64,000 nt of DNA from Gluconacetobacter azotocaptans (GTDB taxonomy: Bacteria; Pseudomonadota; Alphaproteobacteria; Acetobacterales; Acetobacteraceae): assembly GCF_014174355.1 (NCBI RefSeq), contig NZ_JABEQF010000002.1, forward strand, positions 248,001 to 312,000, read 5' to 3'. The notes under the pieces are model-generated. The model searched no databases, was not told where the DNA came from, and saw only the letters and a list, made by a program, of their open reading frames with translations. Below, one piece after another: positions 33,935 to 43,700 of the stretch; positions within the stretch are counted from its first letter, which is position 1; every line of letters starts with the position of its first letter. The translations under genes were made by a program, and so were the position numbers.

Positions 33935-35692
33935 ATGTCACTCCCGAAATCCCGTGCGGGGAACAAGGTCGGTCGGCGACAGGCACGGGCCGGCACCGTC
34001 GCCCTGCATGCCGCCCTGGCTTGCCTGTCCGTCGCCGGAAGCGGGGCGGCGTACGCGGCGGCGCCGACGTGCCCGCCGGAGGGCGGGCCGCGATCCGGGA
34101 TTTGCATTCCCGCCGGCGACGCGGCGGCGACCAGCCTCGATCGTGCCCCGACGGTGCGGGACGACGCCGGCGCCGGCTATGTCGAGGGCGATCTGTGGCA
34201 GGCACGTGGGCAGGTCTGGCGGGCCGCGTCGGCTCAGGTGGGGGCCGCCCGGTGGGTGGCGCTGAAGACCGGGCGTCCGGGGGATGCCTTCGGTGCGCAT
34301 ACGGTGTTCGCCGGCGGGCCGACGCAGATGGTCACCGGATATTCCGGGCCGGCGCTCGACCTTGCCATCGTGGTCTCCGGCCAGCGGCGCGCGCGCACCA
34401 TCGCCATTCGTCCGGACGGCACGTTCGACAGCGGCGCGCTCGATGCGGCCCTGGCGGAGAAGGACCCCGGCACGGATGCGACCGTCATGCGGATCTACGA
34501 CCAGTCCGGTCACGGCAACCACCTGACGGCTGTTTCCGGGCGGGAGGTCGTGCATATCGGCGTCATCCGGATCGCCGGGCGCGAGGCGATTTCGTGGGGC
34601 GAGGGAAACGGTCCGGGCGGCTTCGTGATTCCCGGCAGCCTGAAGGTCCCCGCGAACGGTTTCTTCTTCGGCACCACGGGGGTCTATGCCTCGTCCAACA
34701 CCGCGTCCGGGGCCTTTCCGGTGCCCGTGATGCTGGGGGGGCAGAATGGCGGGCCGGAGTTCAAGATTTTCACCGGCAGCTATACGCTCGACGGGTTCGT
34801 ACATCTGGCCGATCGGAACAGCCCGGACCAGAAGACCGGCCTGGTTGTGACCAACAGCCCGGCGGCCTTCGGCGTGGCCGCCGGGCCGGGCGGGTATGAT
34901 CTGATGTCGGGAAACGCCGTCAGTGCCTACCGGGCGGCCGTGCCGTCAGGCGCGCTGGCGGGTGGCTATGTCGGCTATAATGCTGATGGTGGAAGCTGGT
35001 ATTCGCAGGGGCGCAATACCGGCCAGTGGACGGGCATCGTTATCGCGGACGGCGGTATATCCGACAGCGCCCTGCGCGACTTTCACGCTTCGGCGGCGGC
35101 GTCAGGCAATTTCATGCCTCAGCTCAAATCCGTCCTGGTCGCCATCGGCGACAGCCGCACCGAAGGGTATCAGGTCCAGGATGGCATCAACTGGCCCCTG
35201 CTGATGCAGCGGAAAGCCCGCTATCAGAGCTACAATTTTGCCGTGGCGGGCGCCACGACCCGCCAGATGCGCGCGGCCCTGCCGGCCGCCGCCGCGGTGG
35301 CGCGGGGGGCGGCGGCGCGCGTGGCGGTCGTCTTCGGCGGCTTCAACGATCATCTCGAGACGAATCACATCCCGATGGCCGAGACGATCGCGAATCTCGG
35401 AACGATCGTGAAAAGTCTCAAGACATACGGCTTTACCGTCGCGCTGGTGGATGAAACGAACACGGACGGCGCGCTGCGGCAGCCCATCAAGGACGCCGTC
35501 CGGAATGGCGCGATTCCCGCGGATATGGAACTGGACCCGTTCGCGGCCGACCAGCCCCTGTACAGCGTGATGAACCGCATGTACTGGCAGGGCGACTATA
35601 CCCATCCCACCGCCCAGGGGCAGGCGCTGCTGGCGGATGCGATATGGGCGAAGGTCGGGCCGCTGCTGGCAGCCGCGCCGAACGGGAAATGA
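33935..35692 (+). CDS. Two-domain secreted SGNH hydrolase with arabinofuranosidase-B/LamG-like N-terminus
   Basis: 585 residues with a signal peptide ('RAGTVALHAALACLSVAGSGAAYAAA', cleavage near 45). The middle part resembles the catalytic-domain fold of GH54 alpha-L-arabinofuranosidase B ('MRIYDQSGHGNHLTAVSG' near 187-200, and 'DLMSGNAVSAYRAAVPSG'). The last 200 residues are an SGNH esterase: S407 in 'AIGDSRTEGYQ', N471 in 'FGGFNDHLE' and the D554/H557 pair in 'GDYTHPT', so the catalytic triad looks complete. It starts 14 bp after bcsC with AGGAAGA, so it belongs to the operon. A downstream gene of similar size (called ORF569) is reported from the second Komagataeibacter operon; homology here is likely but unproven. 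Probably removes or adjusts acyl groups on the exported polymer. Confidence 0.8.
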   Translation: MSLPKSRAGNKVGRRQARAGTVALHAALACLSVAGSGAAYAAAPTCPPEGGPRSGICIPAGDAAATSLDRAPTVRDDAGAGYVEGDLWQARGQVWRAASAQVGAARWVALKTGRPGDAFGAHTVFAGGPTQMVTGYSGPALDLAIVVSGQRRARTIAIRPDGTFDSGALDAALAEKDPGTDATVMRIYDQSGHGNHLTAVSGREVVHIGVIRIAGREAISWGEGNGPGGFVIPGSLKVPANGFFFGTTGVYASSNTASGAFPVPVMLGGQNGGPEFKIFTGSYTLDGFVHLADRNSPDQKTGLVVTNSPAAFGVAAGPGGYDLMSGNAVSAYRAAVPSGALAGGYVGYNADGGSWYSQGRNTGQWTGIVIADGGISDSALRDFHASAAASGNFMPQLKSVLVAIGDSRTEGYQVQDGINWPLLMQRKARYQSYNFAVAGATTRQMRAALPAAAAVARGAAARVAVVFGGFNDHLETNHIPMAETIANLGTIVKSLKTYGFTVALVDETNTDGALRQPIKDAVRNGAIPADMELDPFAADQPLYSVMNRMYWQGDYTHPTAQGQALLADAIWAKVGPLLAAAPNGK

Positions 35693-35797
35693 GGCCGGGA
35701 CAAGCGGGGTCATGACGGAATTCCTTCCGCTTATGGCCCGCATATCATGGCTTCGGGCACTATTGCGAAAATGAACTGAAATAGCCGTCTGTTTTAC

Positions 35798-37636
35798 ATG
35801 AAATATACAACGGGCGCCGCGAGGCGCCATTGGCGCGACATCGCCCGGCAGGTGCCCAACGGGTGGGACATAAAAACGATGTCTGAATCCCCCAACGAGT
35901 TACCCGACCTGACGTCGCACGATGCCGTCCTTCTGGCGGACGTCGTGGATGATATTCTTATCGTGGCGATGACCGATGCCGATGGTGTGATCACGTATGT
36001 GAATGACCGGTTTTGCGATATCAGCAAATACAGCAGGCACGAACTTCTGGGCGCCACGCATGCCATTGTCAATTCGGGCTACCACGATCCCGAATTTTTC
36101 CACGACATGTACAAGACCCTTCGGTCAGGACGGACATGGCGCGGCAATATCCGAAACCGGGCGAAGGACGGGTCCTGTTATTGGGTCGCCACGACGATCG
36201 TTGCCAGGAGAGGCGGGGATGGCCGGATCGTGGGCTATATCGCGACGCGATTCGATATAACGGAACTGATGCTGACCCGCATGCGGCTTGGAAGCCTCGC
36301 CGTGACCGATTCGCTGACCGGCCTTGTGAACCGGGCCGGATTTCACGACAGGATGACCGACGCCCTGCGTCGCGCGGCGATGGGGGACAGTGCCGGGGCA
36401 TGCCTTGTCATGTTCGACCTGGATGGATTCAAGCATGTCAACGACAACCACGGTCACGATGCCGGCGACAGGGTGCTGCGGACGATCGCGACGCGCCTGA
36501 CCGGTCTGATCGACCCGGCCGACACGATATGCCGCCTGGGCGGCGACGAATTCGCGCTGATACTTGAAAAAACGGTGCAATCGACAGCACGGGACCTGGT
36601 GATGGAGCAGATCCTCGCGACGATCGAACAGCCGGTCGAACTGGGGGCGGGGGCCGTCATGCTGTCGGGTAGCCTGGGTGTCCTGCCGCTGGCCGGATAT
36701 GACTCGGTCGATGAGGCCCAGAAACATGCAGATCTTGCCTTGTATGCCGCCAAGCGCGCGGGCGGCAGGCAGGTTCGGCTGTTCGGGCCGGACCTGCGCC
36801 GGGCCATTGTCACGCGGTCGCAAACGCTGTCCGACGCCAAGCATGGCGTCGCGGCCGACGAGTTCGAAACGTATTTCCAGCCGATTCTGACCTGCAGCAC
36901 CGGGCAGATCAATGAAGTCGAGGCCCTGCTGCGCTGGCACCATCCTCAGCGGGGCCTGCTGCCCGCATCGTCCTTTGACGACGTCCTGGCGGATTCCCAG
37001 TTCATGTCGGCCATTGTCGCACGCACGATGCGATCGCTGGTGTCGGCGCTGCAATGTTTCCGGGAACATGGGATGCCGGTGCATCTGCTGGGAATCAATC
37101 TGTCGCGTTTCGATCTTCTGGGGACCGAACTGCAGAAAAGACTTCTTGCCGAGATCGACACGCATGGCCTCGCCACCGGCGATTTCGTCCTAGAAATCTC
37201 TTCATGGTCGGTATTTGGCCGCCGTGCCAATCGTGCGACCGATCGCATTCACGAACTGGCGGCGGCAGGGTTCCAGATTGCGATAGACGGTTTCGGTGAT
37301 GGGCCGACGGATTTTCGGCTGCTGCGTAATCTTCCCGTCTCGCAGATCAAGGTGGCCCAGTGCTTCGCGCGCGGCCTGGCGGACCGGCCCGAGGCGCGTG
37401 AGGTGCTCAAGAGCCTGATTGACCTTGGACATGCCTGCGGGATGACAGTCTGCGTCATGGGCATAGAGACCGAGCAGGAGGCTGAAATCGCCATCGACCT
37501 CGGCGCGGACCGGCTCCAGGGTTTTCTGGTCTCCTATCCGCTCAGTATTGATGACGCGATTGCCCTGGTGAATGCCTGGCCTGCCCCCGACCGGGGTGCG
37601 CCCGGTAAGGAGGGATGGCGGGGTCTCGGAGACTGA
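35798..37636 (+). CDS. PAS-GGDEF-EAL diguanylate cyclase with degenerate EAL
   Basis: 612 residues from ATG 35798 (ATG 35879 also possible; both have weak ribosome sites). PAS about 48-155 ('VNDRFCDISKYSRHELLG'), GGDEF about 165-325 with intact GGDEF at 248-252, but the I-site position reads DPAD, lacking the RxxD arginine. The EAL domain (about 345-600) has EAL at 375-377 and N434, yet several usual catalytic positions differ: ExTE reads EISS (466-469), DDFG reads DGFG (497-500), KxD reads KVA (518-520), EGVE reads MGIE (554-557). It is thus predicted to make c-di-GMP, the activator of the PilZ site in BcsAB. It follows the cellulose operon by 105 bp. The PAS ligand (oxygen, redox, light) cannot be read here. 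Confidence 0.9.
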   Translation: MKYTTGAARRHWRDIARQVPNGWDIKTMSESPNELPDLTSHDAVLLADVVDDILIVAMTDADGVITYVNDRFCDISKYSRHELLGATHAIVNSGYHDPEFFHDMYKTLRSGRTWRGNIRNRAKDGSCYWVATTIVARRGGDGRIVGYIATRFDITELMLTRMRLGSLAVTDSLTGLVNRAGFHDRMTDALRRAAMGDSAGACLVMFDLDGFKHVNDNHGHDAGDRVLRTIATRLTGLIDPADTICRLGGDEFALILEKTVQSTARDLVMEQILATIEQPVELGAGAVMLSGSLGVLPLAGYDSVDEAQKHADLALYAAKRAGGRQVRLFGPDLRRAIVTRSQTLSDAKHGVAADEFETYFQPILTCSTGQINEVEALLRWHHPQRGLLPASSFDDVLADSQFMSAIVARTMRSLVSALQCFREHGMPVHLLGINLSRFDLLGTELQKRLLAEIDTHGLATGDFVLEISSWSVFGRRANRATDRIHELAAAGFQIAIDGFGDGPTDFRLLRNLPVSQIKVAQCFARGLADRPEAREVLKSLIDLGHACGMTVCVMGIETEQEAEIAIDLGADRLQGFLVSYPLSIDDAIALVNAWPAPDRGAPGKEGWRGLGD

Positions 37637-37728
37637 TTTGACATACGGTCTGTCGAACGAGAGCGCGGGAAACGTGCGTCGGAATTGCCAAGGGGGGCGT
37701 ATTTCGAATCAGCCGCTCGAACGGATTC

Positions 37729-37935
37729 CTATCCCCCCAGGTGACGCAGGACCTCCACAAGACCGAAGAGGCCGGCCCACAGGAACAGCGAGAGGACGAA
37801 GCCGATACAGATCCCGCGGATCACAGCGTCCCTGGGCGGCTGGCGAGACGCGGGCGGTGGGCCTTCGCGAAGGCCCGGTTCGGCGTCCTGGACGTCCAGA
37901 ACCGGACGTCGTGTCAGGACCGGGGTCAGTTCCAT
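37729..37935 (-). CDS. Small single-helix membrane protein, unknown
   Basis: 68 residues on the minus strand, convergent to the diguanylate cyclase. A soluble charged N-terminal half ('MELTPVLTRRPVLDVQDAEP') is followed by a strongly hydrophobic stretch, 'GICIGFVLSLFLWAGLFGLVEVL', near residues 41-63. The clear topology and positive-charge placement suggest a real gene, but only a poorly placed GGAG lies upstream. The rest of 37637-38257 holds the AT-rich promoter region of the metal pump (TATAAC near 38108) and nothing else I can call. Confidence 0.5.
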   Translation of the reverse strand: MELTPVLTRRPVLDVQDAEPGLREGPPPASRQPPRDAVIRGICIGFVLSLFLWAGLFGLVEVLRHLGG

Positions 37936-38257
37936 CAGGTGTCATGTGCTCCGGAAAGTGTCGCCGATGTGACGCGCCCGCGCAGGCAACCGGAAGAATA
38001 GTCTGTGGAACTATCGCTCTCAAGTCCGGCGGCACGAACCAGGCCCATGGCAGGTTAGGGGTGCCAGAGGATGCTTCGGATCGGAAAATAATAACGAAGA
38101 AAGAATTATATAACGATAGGGAAACGAACGGATAAACGGTAAATTCTTATTTATGGCTCAGACATGCTTTGTCGGGATGGGACGATCTTCCCTGAGATAG
38201 GCTTTGTCGCTTGATGGGTGCGGGAATGGTGCCGCAAGCGGGCGATATCCAGGGGTT

Positions 38258-39541
38258 ATGCGGGAATACGGTCTTTTTTCTTCCATTGTCCGACGGGTGT
38301 CGGGGGGATTACAGGGCACGCGGCTGGTCATGGCCGCGCTGCTGCCGTTGGCCGGGGGGGGGATCCATCCCGCCGGTGCCTCGTCCCTGCATGAGGCCAT
38401 TCGTCTGGCCTGGGCCCAGGATCCGTTGCGCCATTCCCTGACGGTCGACAGCCATGCCGCCGGGCGGAACGCGGATGCCGCGCGGTCGTGGTTTCCCGGT
38501 GGGCCGGTCGTGTCCGGGCAATATTTCGACGATCATTTCATTGGCAGCAATCAGGGCTATACGACCTATCAGACCGGGGTTTCCGTGCCGTTCTGGCTGC
38601 CTGGCCAGGGTACGGCCACCGTCCGGAGCGCCCTGGCCGACCAGGACGTGGCCCGGGCGCATCTGGAAGTGGAACGCATGGCCATCGCCGTTCGGGTGCT
38701 GGACCTGGCGACGACCGCCGCGCTGTGCGCCGAGCAGGTCCAGGCACTGGCGGACGAACGGCGGGCACTGGACTCCGTCGAAGGAGTTACGCACCGGCTG
38801 CTGTCGGCGGGCGAGGTCTCGGCCGCTGACAGCCACGCCGTCTCGGGCGAGCGGGAGGATGTCGAGAACCAACTGGCGAACGCGCAGGAACAGCTGGCCG
38901 ACGCGCGCGCCGGGCTGGAGGAACTGACGGGGCGCGACGAGGTTCCGGACCTTTCGGACATTACCGGCCGGACGCTGGTGGCGGCCCATCCGGGCAATCT
39001 GGACCTGGCGATCGGGCGCGACCCGCGCCTGCGTCTGGCCCAGGCGCAGGTCGCCGCGGCCCGGGCCAAGGACCGTCTGGTCCAGGCGTCGTTCATGCCC
39101 AATCCCGAACTGGGCGTCGATGCGATTCACGAAAAACAATATGGCAGCCCCTGGAACACGCGGGTGGGTGTGCAGGTCAGCGTTCCGCTGCCCAGCGCCG
39201 CGCGCAACGTGCCCATGCGGATGCAGGCGGTGCGCGAGATCGCGGCGGCCGAGCGGGACGCGCAGACGGCACAGCGCATGATCCGCGCCGAATATACCCG
39301 CACGCGCGTGCGCCTGGCGTCCGCCGTCACGATCCTGGCGCATGCGACGTCCAAGCGGCAGGCCCTGGCGTCGCGGGTGGACGATCTGGAAAAGGCATGG
39401 GAGGTCGGCGAGGTGTCGGTCATCGAATATCTGCGGGCGCGGCGTGACGCCCTGGCGGCGCAGCAGCAGGAACGCACGGCCTCGGTCGCCTGGCACAGCG
39501 CCATCGCCCGCATCCTGATTTCCGCGGGTTCCACGCCGTGA
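38258..39541 (+). CDS. cusC: TolC/CusC-family outer-membrane efflux protein
   Basis: 427 residues from ATG 38258 (AGGGG just before; the frame extends to a TTG at 38204, and ATG 38330 is later). A signal-like hydrophobic region ('LVMAALLPLAGGGIHPAGA') precedes the outer membrane factor fold: two repeated long helical blocks ('VQALADERRALDSVEGVTHRLLSAGEVSAADSHAVSGERED', and 'LEKAWEVGEVSVIEYLRARRDAL') and barrel strands ('GVQVSVPLP'). It forms the exit duct of the tripartite pump with the next two genes. Symbol is a family label from the RND partner. Confidence 0.85.
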   Translation: MREYGLFSSIVRRVSGGLQGTRLVMAALLPLAGGGIHPAGASSLHEAIRLAWAQDPLRHSLTVDSHAAGRNADAARSWFPGGPVVSGQYFDDHFIGSNQGYTTYQTGVSVPFWLPGQGTATVRSALADQDVARAHLEVERMAIAVRVLDLATTAALCAEQVQALADERRALDSVEGVTHRLLSAGEVSAADSHAVSGEREDVENQLANAQEQLADARAGLEELTGRDEVPDLSDITGRTLVAAHPGNLDLAIGRDPRLRLAQAQVAAARAKDRLVQASFMPNPELGVDAIHEKQYGSPWNTRVGVQVSVPLPSAARNVPMRMQAVREIAAAERDAQTAQRMIRAEYTRTRVRLASAVTILAHATSKRQALASRVDDLEKAWEVGEVSVIEYLRARRDALAAQQQERTASVAWHSAIARILISAGSTP

Positions 39542-40722
39542 GATCCTGCCTGAGAACGCTTTTTTCCGGCGCACCGGCCGGCCTTTGCGTCCTGGCGTGC
39601 GCCCTCCTGCTGTCCGCGACGGGGGTGGTGCAGGCGTCGGCCGCCGAGCCTGTGGTGACGATTTCCGCCGACGCCCTGAACAGGATGGGAATCGGCACCG
39701 CCGTGGCCGTGGCGGGGACCCTGCGCGGTCATGTGACCTGTCCGGCCTATGTGGTGCCCGACGACCGGGCCGTCGTGCGGATCCATGCGGTCGGGCAGGG
39801 CCGGATCCTGCAGGTGCGGTCCTATCCCGGACAGGCCGTCTCGGCGGGCCAGGTCCTGATGGAGTACGACGATTATACCCTGACCGACGTCCAGCAGCAG
39901 GTCCGCGCCGCCGAGGCCACGCTGGAGGAGGCGCAGGCGACGCGCGACGAGGCCGCGCTGGCGGCCCGGCGGGCCGAAACCCTGCGGGGCGGCGCGCTGG
40001 CGACTGGCGAGGTGGAGCGTCGCCGGATGGTGCTGCGCCATGCCCAGGGCGCGGTCCGCGAAAAGCAGGCAATGCTGGACAATACCCGCATGCGGCTGGC
40101 GCAGTTTTCCTCGGCCACCGAACGTCCTGACGGCCATCGCTCGCGGATCGTGTCGCCGGTGGCGGGCGTCGTGCGCGTGGTCAACGTGGCGGCGGGCGAC
40201 AGCGCCGGAGCCGGCCCGCTGCCGCTGGTCGAAATCGACGACCTGTCGTCGGTCTGGGTGGTGTCGCAGGTACTGGACCACGACGCCCGGCAACTGGCGC
40301 CGGGGAATCCGCAACTGACCTTCCCGGGCCGCGATGCGGCCGGGCAGATCGAGTCGCGGATCAGCACGATCGACGGCACCGTCGACGTGCAGACCCGCCA
40401 GCTTCTGGTGCGCAGCCTGGTCGATAACCGCGCGCGCCGGCTGCGTCCGGGCATGCTGGTCACCACCGCCCTGTTCGGTTCCACACCGGTGTCCGGCGTG
40501 GTCGTCCCCGACAGCGCGCTCCAGACCGTCGATGGCCGGCCCGTCATCTTCGTGCGGGTCGCCCCGGAACGCTACGCCGTCCGCGACGTGCGGGTCGGCC
40601 CCACCGCCGAGGGGCGGATAGTGGTCACGCAGGGCCTGTCGGCCGGCGAGACCGTCGTCACCCAGGGCAGTTTCGCCCTGAAATCGCAGTTGATGCTCAC
40701 GCGACCCGACGGCGGGCCGTGA
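39538..40722 (+). CDS. cusB: RND periplasmic adaptor, CusB/CzcB-like
   Basis: 394 residues starting with GTG 39538, which overlaps the TolC stop (GTGA). Signal peptide about 1-35 ('LCVLACALLLSATGVVQASAA'). The adaptor elements are visible: 'RIHAVGQGRILQVRSYPGQAVSAGQVLMEYDD' barrel-sandwich hybrid, an alpha-hairpin ('VRAAEATLEEAQATRDEAALAARR'), then 'SPVAGVVRVVNVAAGDSAG' and 'LRPGMLVTTALF'. It bridges the inner-membrane pump and the outer-membrane duct. No methionine-rich copper site of the E. coli CusB kind is evident, so metal choice is unsettled. Confidence 0.87.
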   Translation: MRSCLRTLFSGAPAGLCVLACALLLSATGVVQASAAEPVVTISADALNRMGIGTAVAVAGTLRGHVTCPAYVVPDDRAVVRIHAVGQGRILQVRSYPGQAVSAGQVLMEYDDYTLTDVQQQVRAAEATLEEAQATRDEAALAARRAETLRGGALATGEVERRRMVLRHAQGAVREKQAMLDNTRMRLAQFSSATERPDGHRSRIVSPVAGVVRVVNVAAGDSAGAGPLPLVEIDDLSSVWVVSQVLDHDARQLAPGNPQLTFPGRDAAGQIESRISTIDGTVDVQTRQLLVRSLVDNRARRLRPGMLVTTALFGSTPVSGVVVPDSALQTVDGRPVIFVRVAPERYAVRDVRVGPTAEGRIVVTQGLSAGETVVTQGSFALKSQLMLTRPDGGP

Positions 40723-40723
40723 C

Positions 40724-43700
40724 ATGAGGCTGATTCATGCCCTGTTGCGCAGCCGCAGCCGCAGCATCGTGCTGGGGCTGGTGGCGCTGTTGACGCTGGC
40801 CGGCATTGCCGATCTGCGGACCCTGCCGGTCGAGCCGGTGCCCGATATCTCGCCCACCCAGGTGATGCTGTCGGTGCTGGCGCCCGGCCTGCCGACCGCC
40901 GAGGTCGAGAAGCTGGTCACCTTCCCCGTCGAGGTCGCGATGGCCGGCATCCCGGGGATGACGGGCATGCGTTCGGTGTCACGCACCGGCGTCGCCGTCG
41001 TCTATCTCCAGTTCGCGAGCGGGTCGGACATCTATCGGGACCGCACCCTGGTATCGCAACGCATGGCCGACGCCCGGTCGCGTATCTTCGTCAACGGGCT
41101 GTCGTTCACCATGGGTCCGATGGCCACCGGGATGGGCGAGATCATGCAGTTCCAGCTGCGTGGGCCGAACCTGCCACTGCCGGAACTGAACCGGATCATG
41201 ACATGGCAGGTCGTGCCGCACATGAAGCTGATCCCCGGGGTGATCGACGTCAACGTCAATGGCGGGGCCGAGGAAACCTTCAAGGTCGCCCTGGATCCCG
41301 ACCGGCTGCAGCAGTACGGCGTGTCCGTGTCCGACGTGTTCGAGGCGGTGGACAAGGGCAACGCGGCGGCGGGCGGCGCCTGGATCGAGCATAATGACGA
41401 ACAGCGTGTCGTCGTCGGACGGACGCTCATCGACGACCTGGCCGAATTCGGCGAGATCCAGGTCCGCTCCGGCCCTAATGGCGAGGTCATCCATGTGCGC
41501 GACGTCGGCACCGTCTCGCGCGGGGCGCGGCCGCGCCTGGGGGCCGTCACGCGTGACGGGCAGGGCGAGATCGTCAATGCGGTGGTGCTGCTGCAACAGG
41601 GCGCCAGCGCCAAGGCCACGCTGACGCGGATCGACGAGGCCTTGCCCGGCATCCGGCGGACCCTGCCAGCCGGCACGTCGCTGGACGTCTATTACAGCCG
41701 GGCCGACCTGACGAATTCCACCATCGGCACGGTCAAGGAGAATCTGGCGCTGGGCGCCGTGCTGGTGCTGGTGGTGCTGCTGGTCGTCATCGGGGACTGG
41801 CGCGCGTCCGTGGTCATCATCTCGGTCATCCCGTTCGCGCTGATCGCCGCCATGGTGGGCATGCACCATCTGGGCATTTCGGCGAACCTGCTCAGCCTGG
41901 GCGCGATCGATTTCGGCATGGTGGTCGACAGTTCGCTGGTCATCGTCGAGAGCGTCATCAGCATGCAGGCCCACCGGCGGGTGTCCATGGGCGAGATGAT
42001 CGCGACCGCGCTGTCGCAGGTGGTGCGTCCGGTCACCTTCGCGATCCTGGTCATCGTCATGGTCTATCTGCCGATCCTGACCCTGCAGGGGGTCGAGGGA
42101 CGGATGTTCCGCCCGATGGCCCAGACCGTGATCCTGGCGCTGATCGCGTCGCTGGTCTTCTCGCTGGTCTGCGTGCCGGTGCTGACGCAATTGCTGGTGC
42201 GCGTGCCGCAGGGCCATCACGACACCGCCTTCATCCGGTTCTGCCGGCGCTATTACGAACCCGCCTTCGCCTGGTGCACCGCCCATGCCAATGCCGTCAT
42301 CGGCGTGGCGCTGGCACTGCTGGTCGTCTCGGGGGGGCTTGCGATGCGTCTGGGCGGCGAATTCATTCCTCAGTTGCAGGAAGGCGACCTGGTGGTGACG
42401 TCCACCCGCCTGCCTGGGATTTCGCTCGATGCCTCGATCCGGGCCGCGACCGCCATCGAGAAGACCCTGAGCCAGTTTCCCGACATCCAGACGGTCGTCA
42501 GCAATACCGGAACGGCGGCCATTCCCACCGACCCCCAGGGCTGGGAACAGACGGACAGCTTCATCCTGTTGAAGCCGCGGGCCGAGTGGAAGACCGCCAC
42601 GACGCAGGAGGGGCTGGTGCGCGCCTTTACCGCCGCCCTGCGCCGTAACGTGCCCGGGTCGCTGTTTTCGTGGAGCCAACCCATCCAGATGCGCATGGAC
42701 GACATGCTTTCGGGTGTGCGCTCGCAGATCGCGGTCGGGATCTACGGCGACGATCTGCCGACGCTGGGTCGTCTTGCGGCACAGATTTCGGCGCAGATCG
42801 CCGCCATTCCCGGCGCGGCCGACGTGGCGCCGCAGGATGTCGGCACGATCGCGTTCCTGCATATCGACGTCGACCGCACGGCGGCGGCCCGACTGAATGT
42901 CGATACGACCGAGGTCATGAACGTCGTCGAGGCGCTGGGCGGGCATATCGGGCCGCCGGTCGTGCTGAACGGCGCGCTGATCCCCACGCAGGTGCGTTTC
43001 GCCGATGATGCCGGAAATACGGTGGAGAAGATCCGTAACCTGCCGGTCCTGACACGCAACGACCATGTCGTGCGCCTGTCGCAGGTAGCGTCGGTGGTGC
43101 TGGAGGAGGGCCCCGCCGCCATCCGGCGCGACCAGGGGCAGCGGCGGATGATGGTGCAGGCCAATGTGCGCGGCCGCGACCTGGGATCGTTCGTGGCCGA
43201 GGCCCAGCGGCGGGTCGCCAGGGTCGCGCTGCCGCATGGCTACCGGATCGAATGGAGCGGCCAGTTCAAGAACATGCAATCCGCCGTGGCGCGCCTGGGC
43301 GTCGTCGTGCCGGTGGCGCTGTTCCTGATCTTCTGCCTGCTGACGGTTGCGTTGGGGGAATTGCGTCTGGCCGGGCTGGTCTTCATCAACCTGCCCTTCG
43401 CCGCGACAGGCGGCATCATCGCCCTGTACGTCCGGGGCATGCCGTTCAGCGTTTCGGCCGGGATCGGCTTCATCGCCCTGTTCGGCGTCGCCGTCCTGAA
43501 CGGCGTGGTGCTGGTCAGCTATATCCGCCAGAAGCGCCAGGCAGGCCTGAGCGTGGTTGAAGCCGCGACCAGCGCCGCGAAGGAACGCTTCCGCCCGGTG
43601 ATGGCGACGGCCACCGTGGCCTGCCTGGGCTTTTTCCCGATGGCCTTTTCCCTCAGCGAGGGGGGCGAGGTCGAAAAACCCCTGGCCACCGTGGTGATCG

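Noticed and set aside
30255-34205. Very long open frame antisense to bcsC (over 1300 codons)
   Set aside because: High-GC shadow of bcsC with Arg/Gln/His-rich, low-complexity composition and no fold; the same effect occurs opposite most genes here.
38166-38209. Direct repeat GCTTTGTCG (38166 and 38201)
   Set aside because: Only nine bases, two copies; likely chance in a promoter region.
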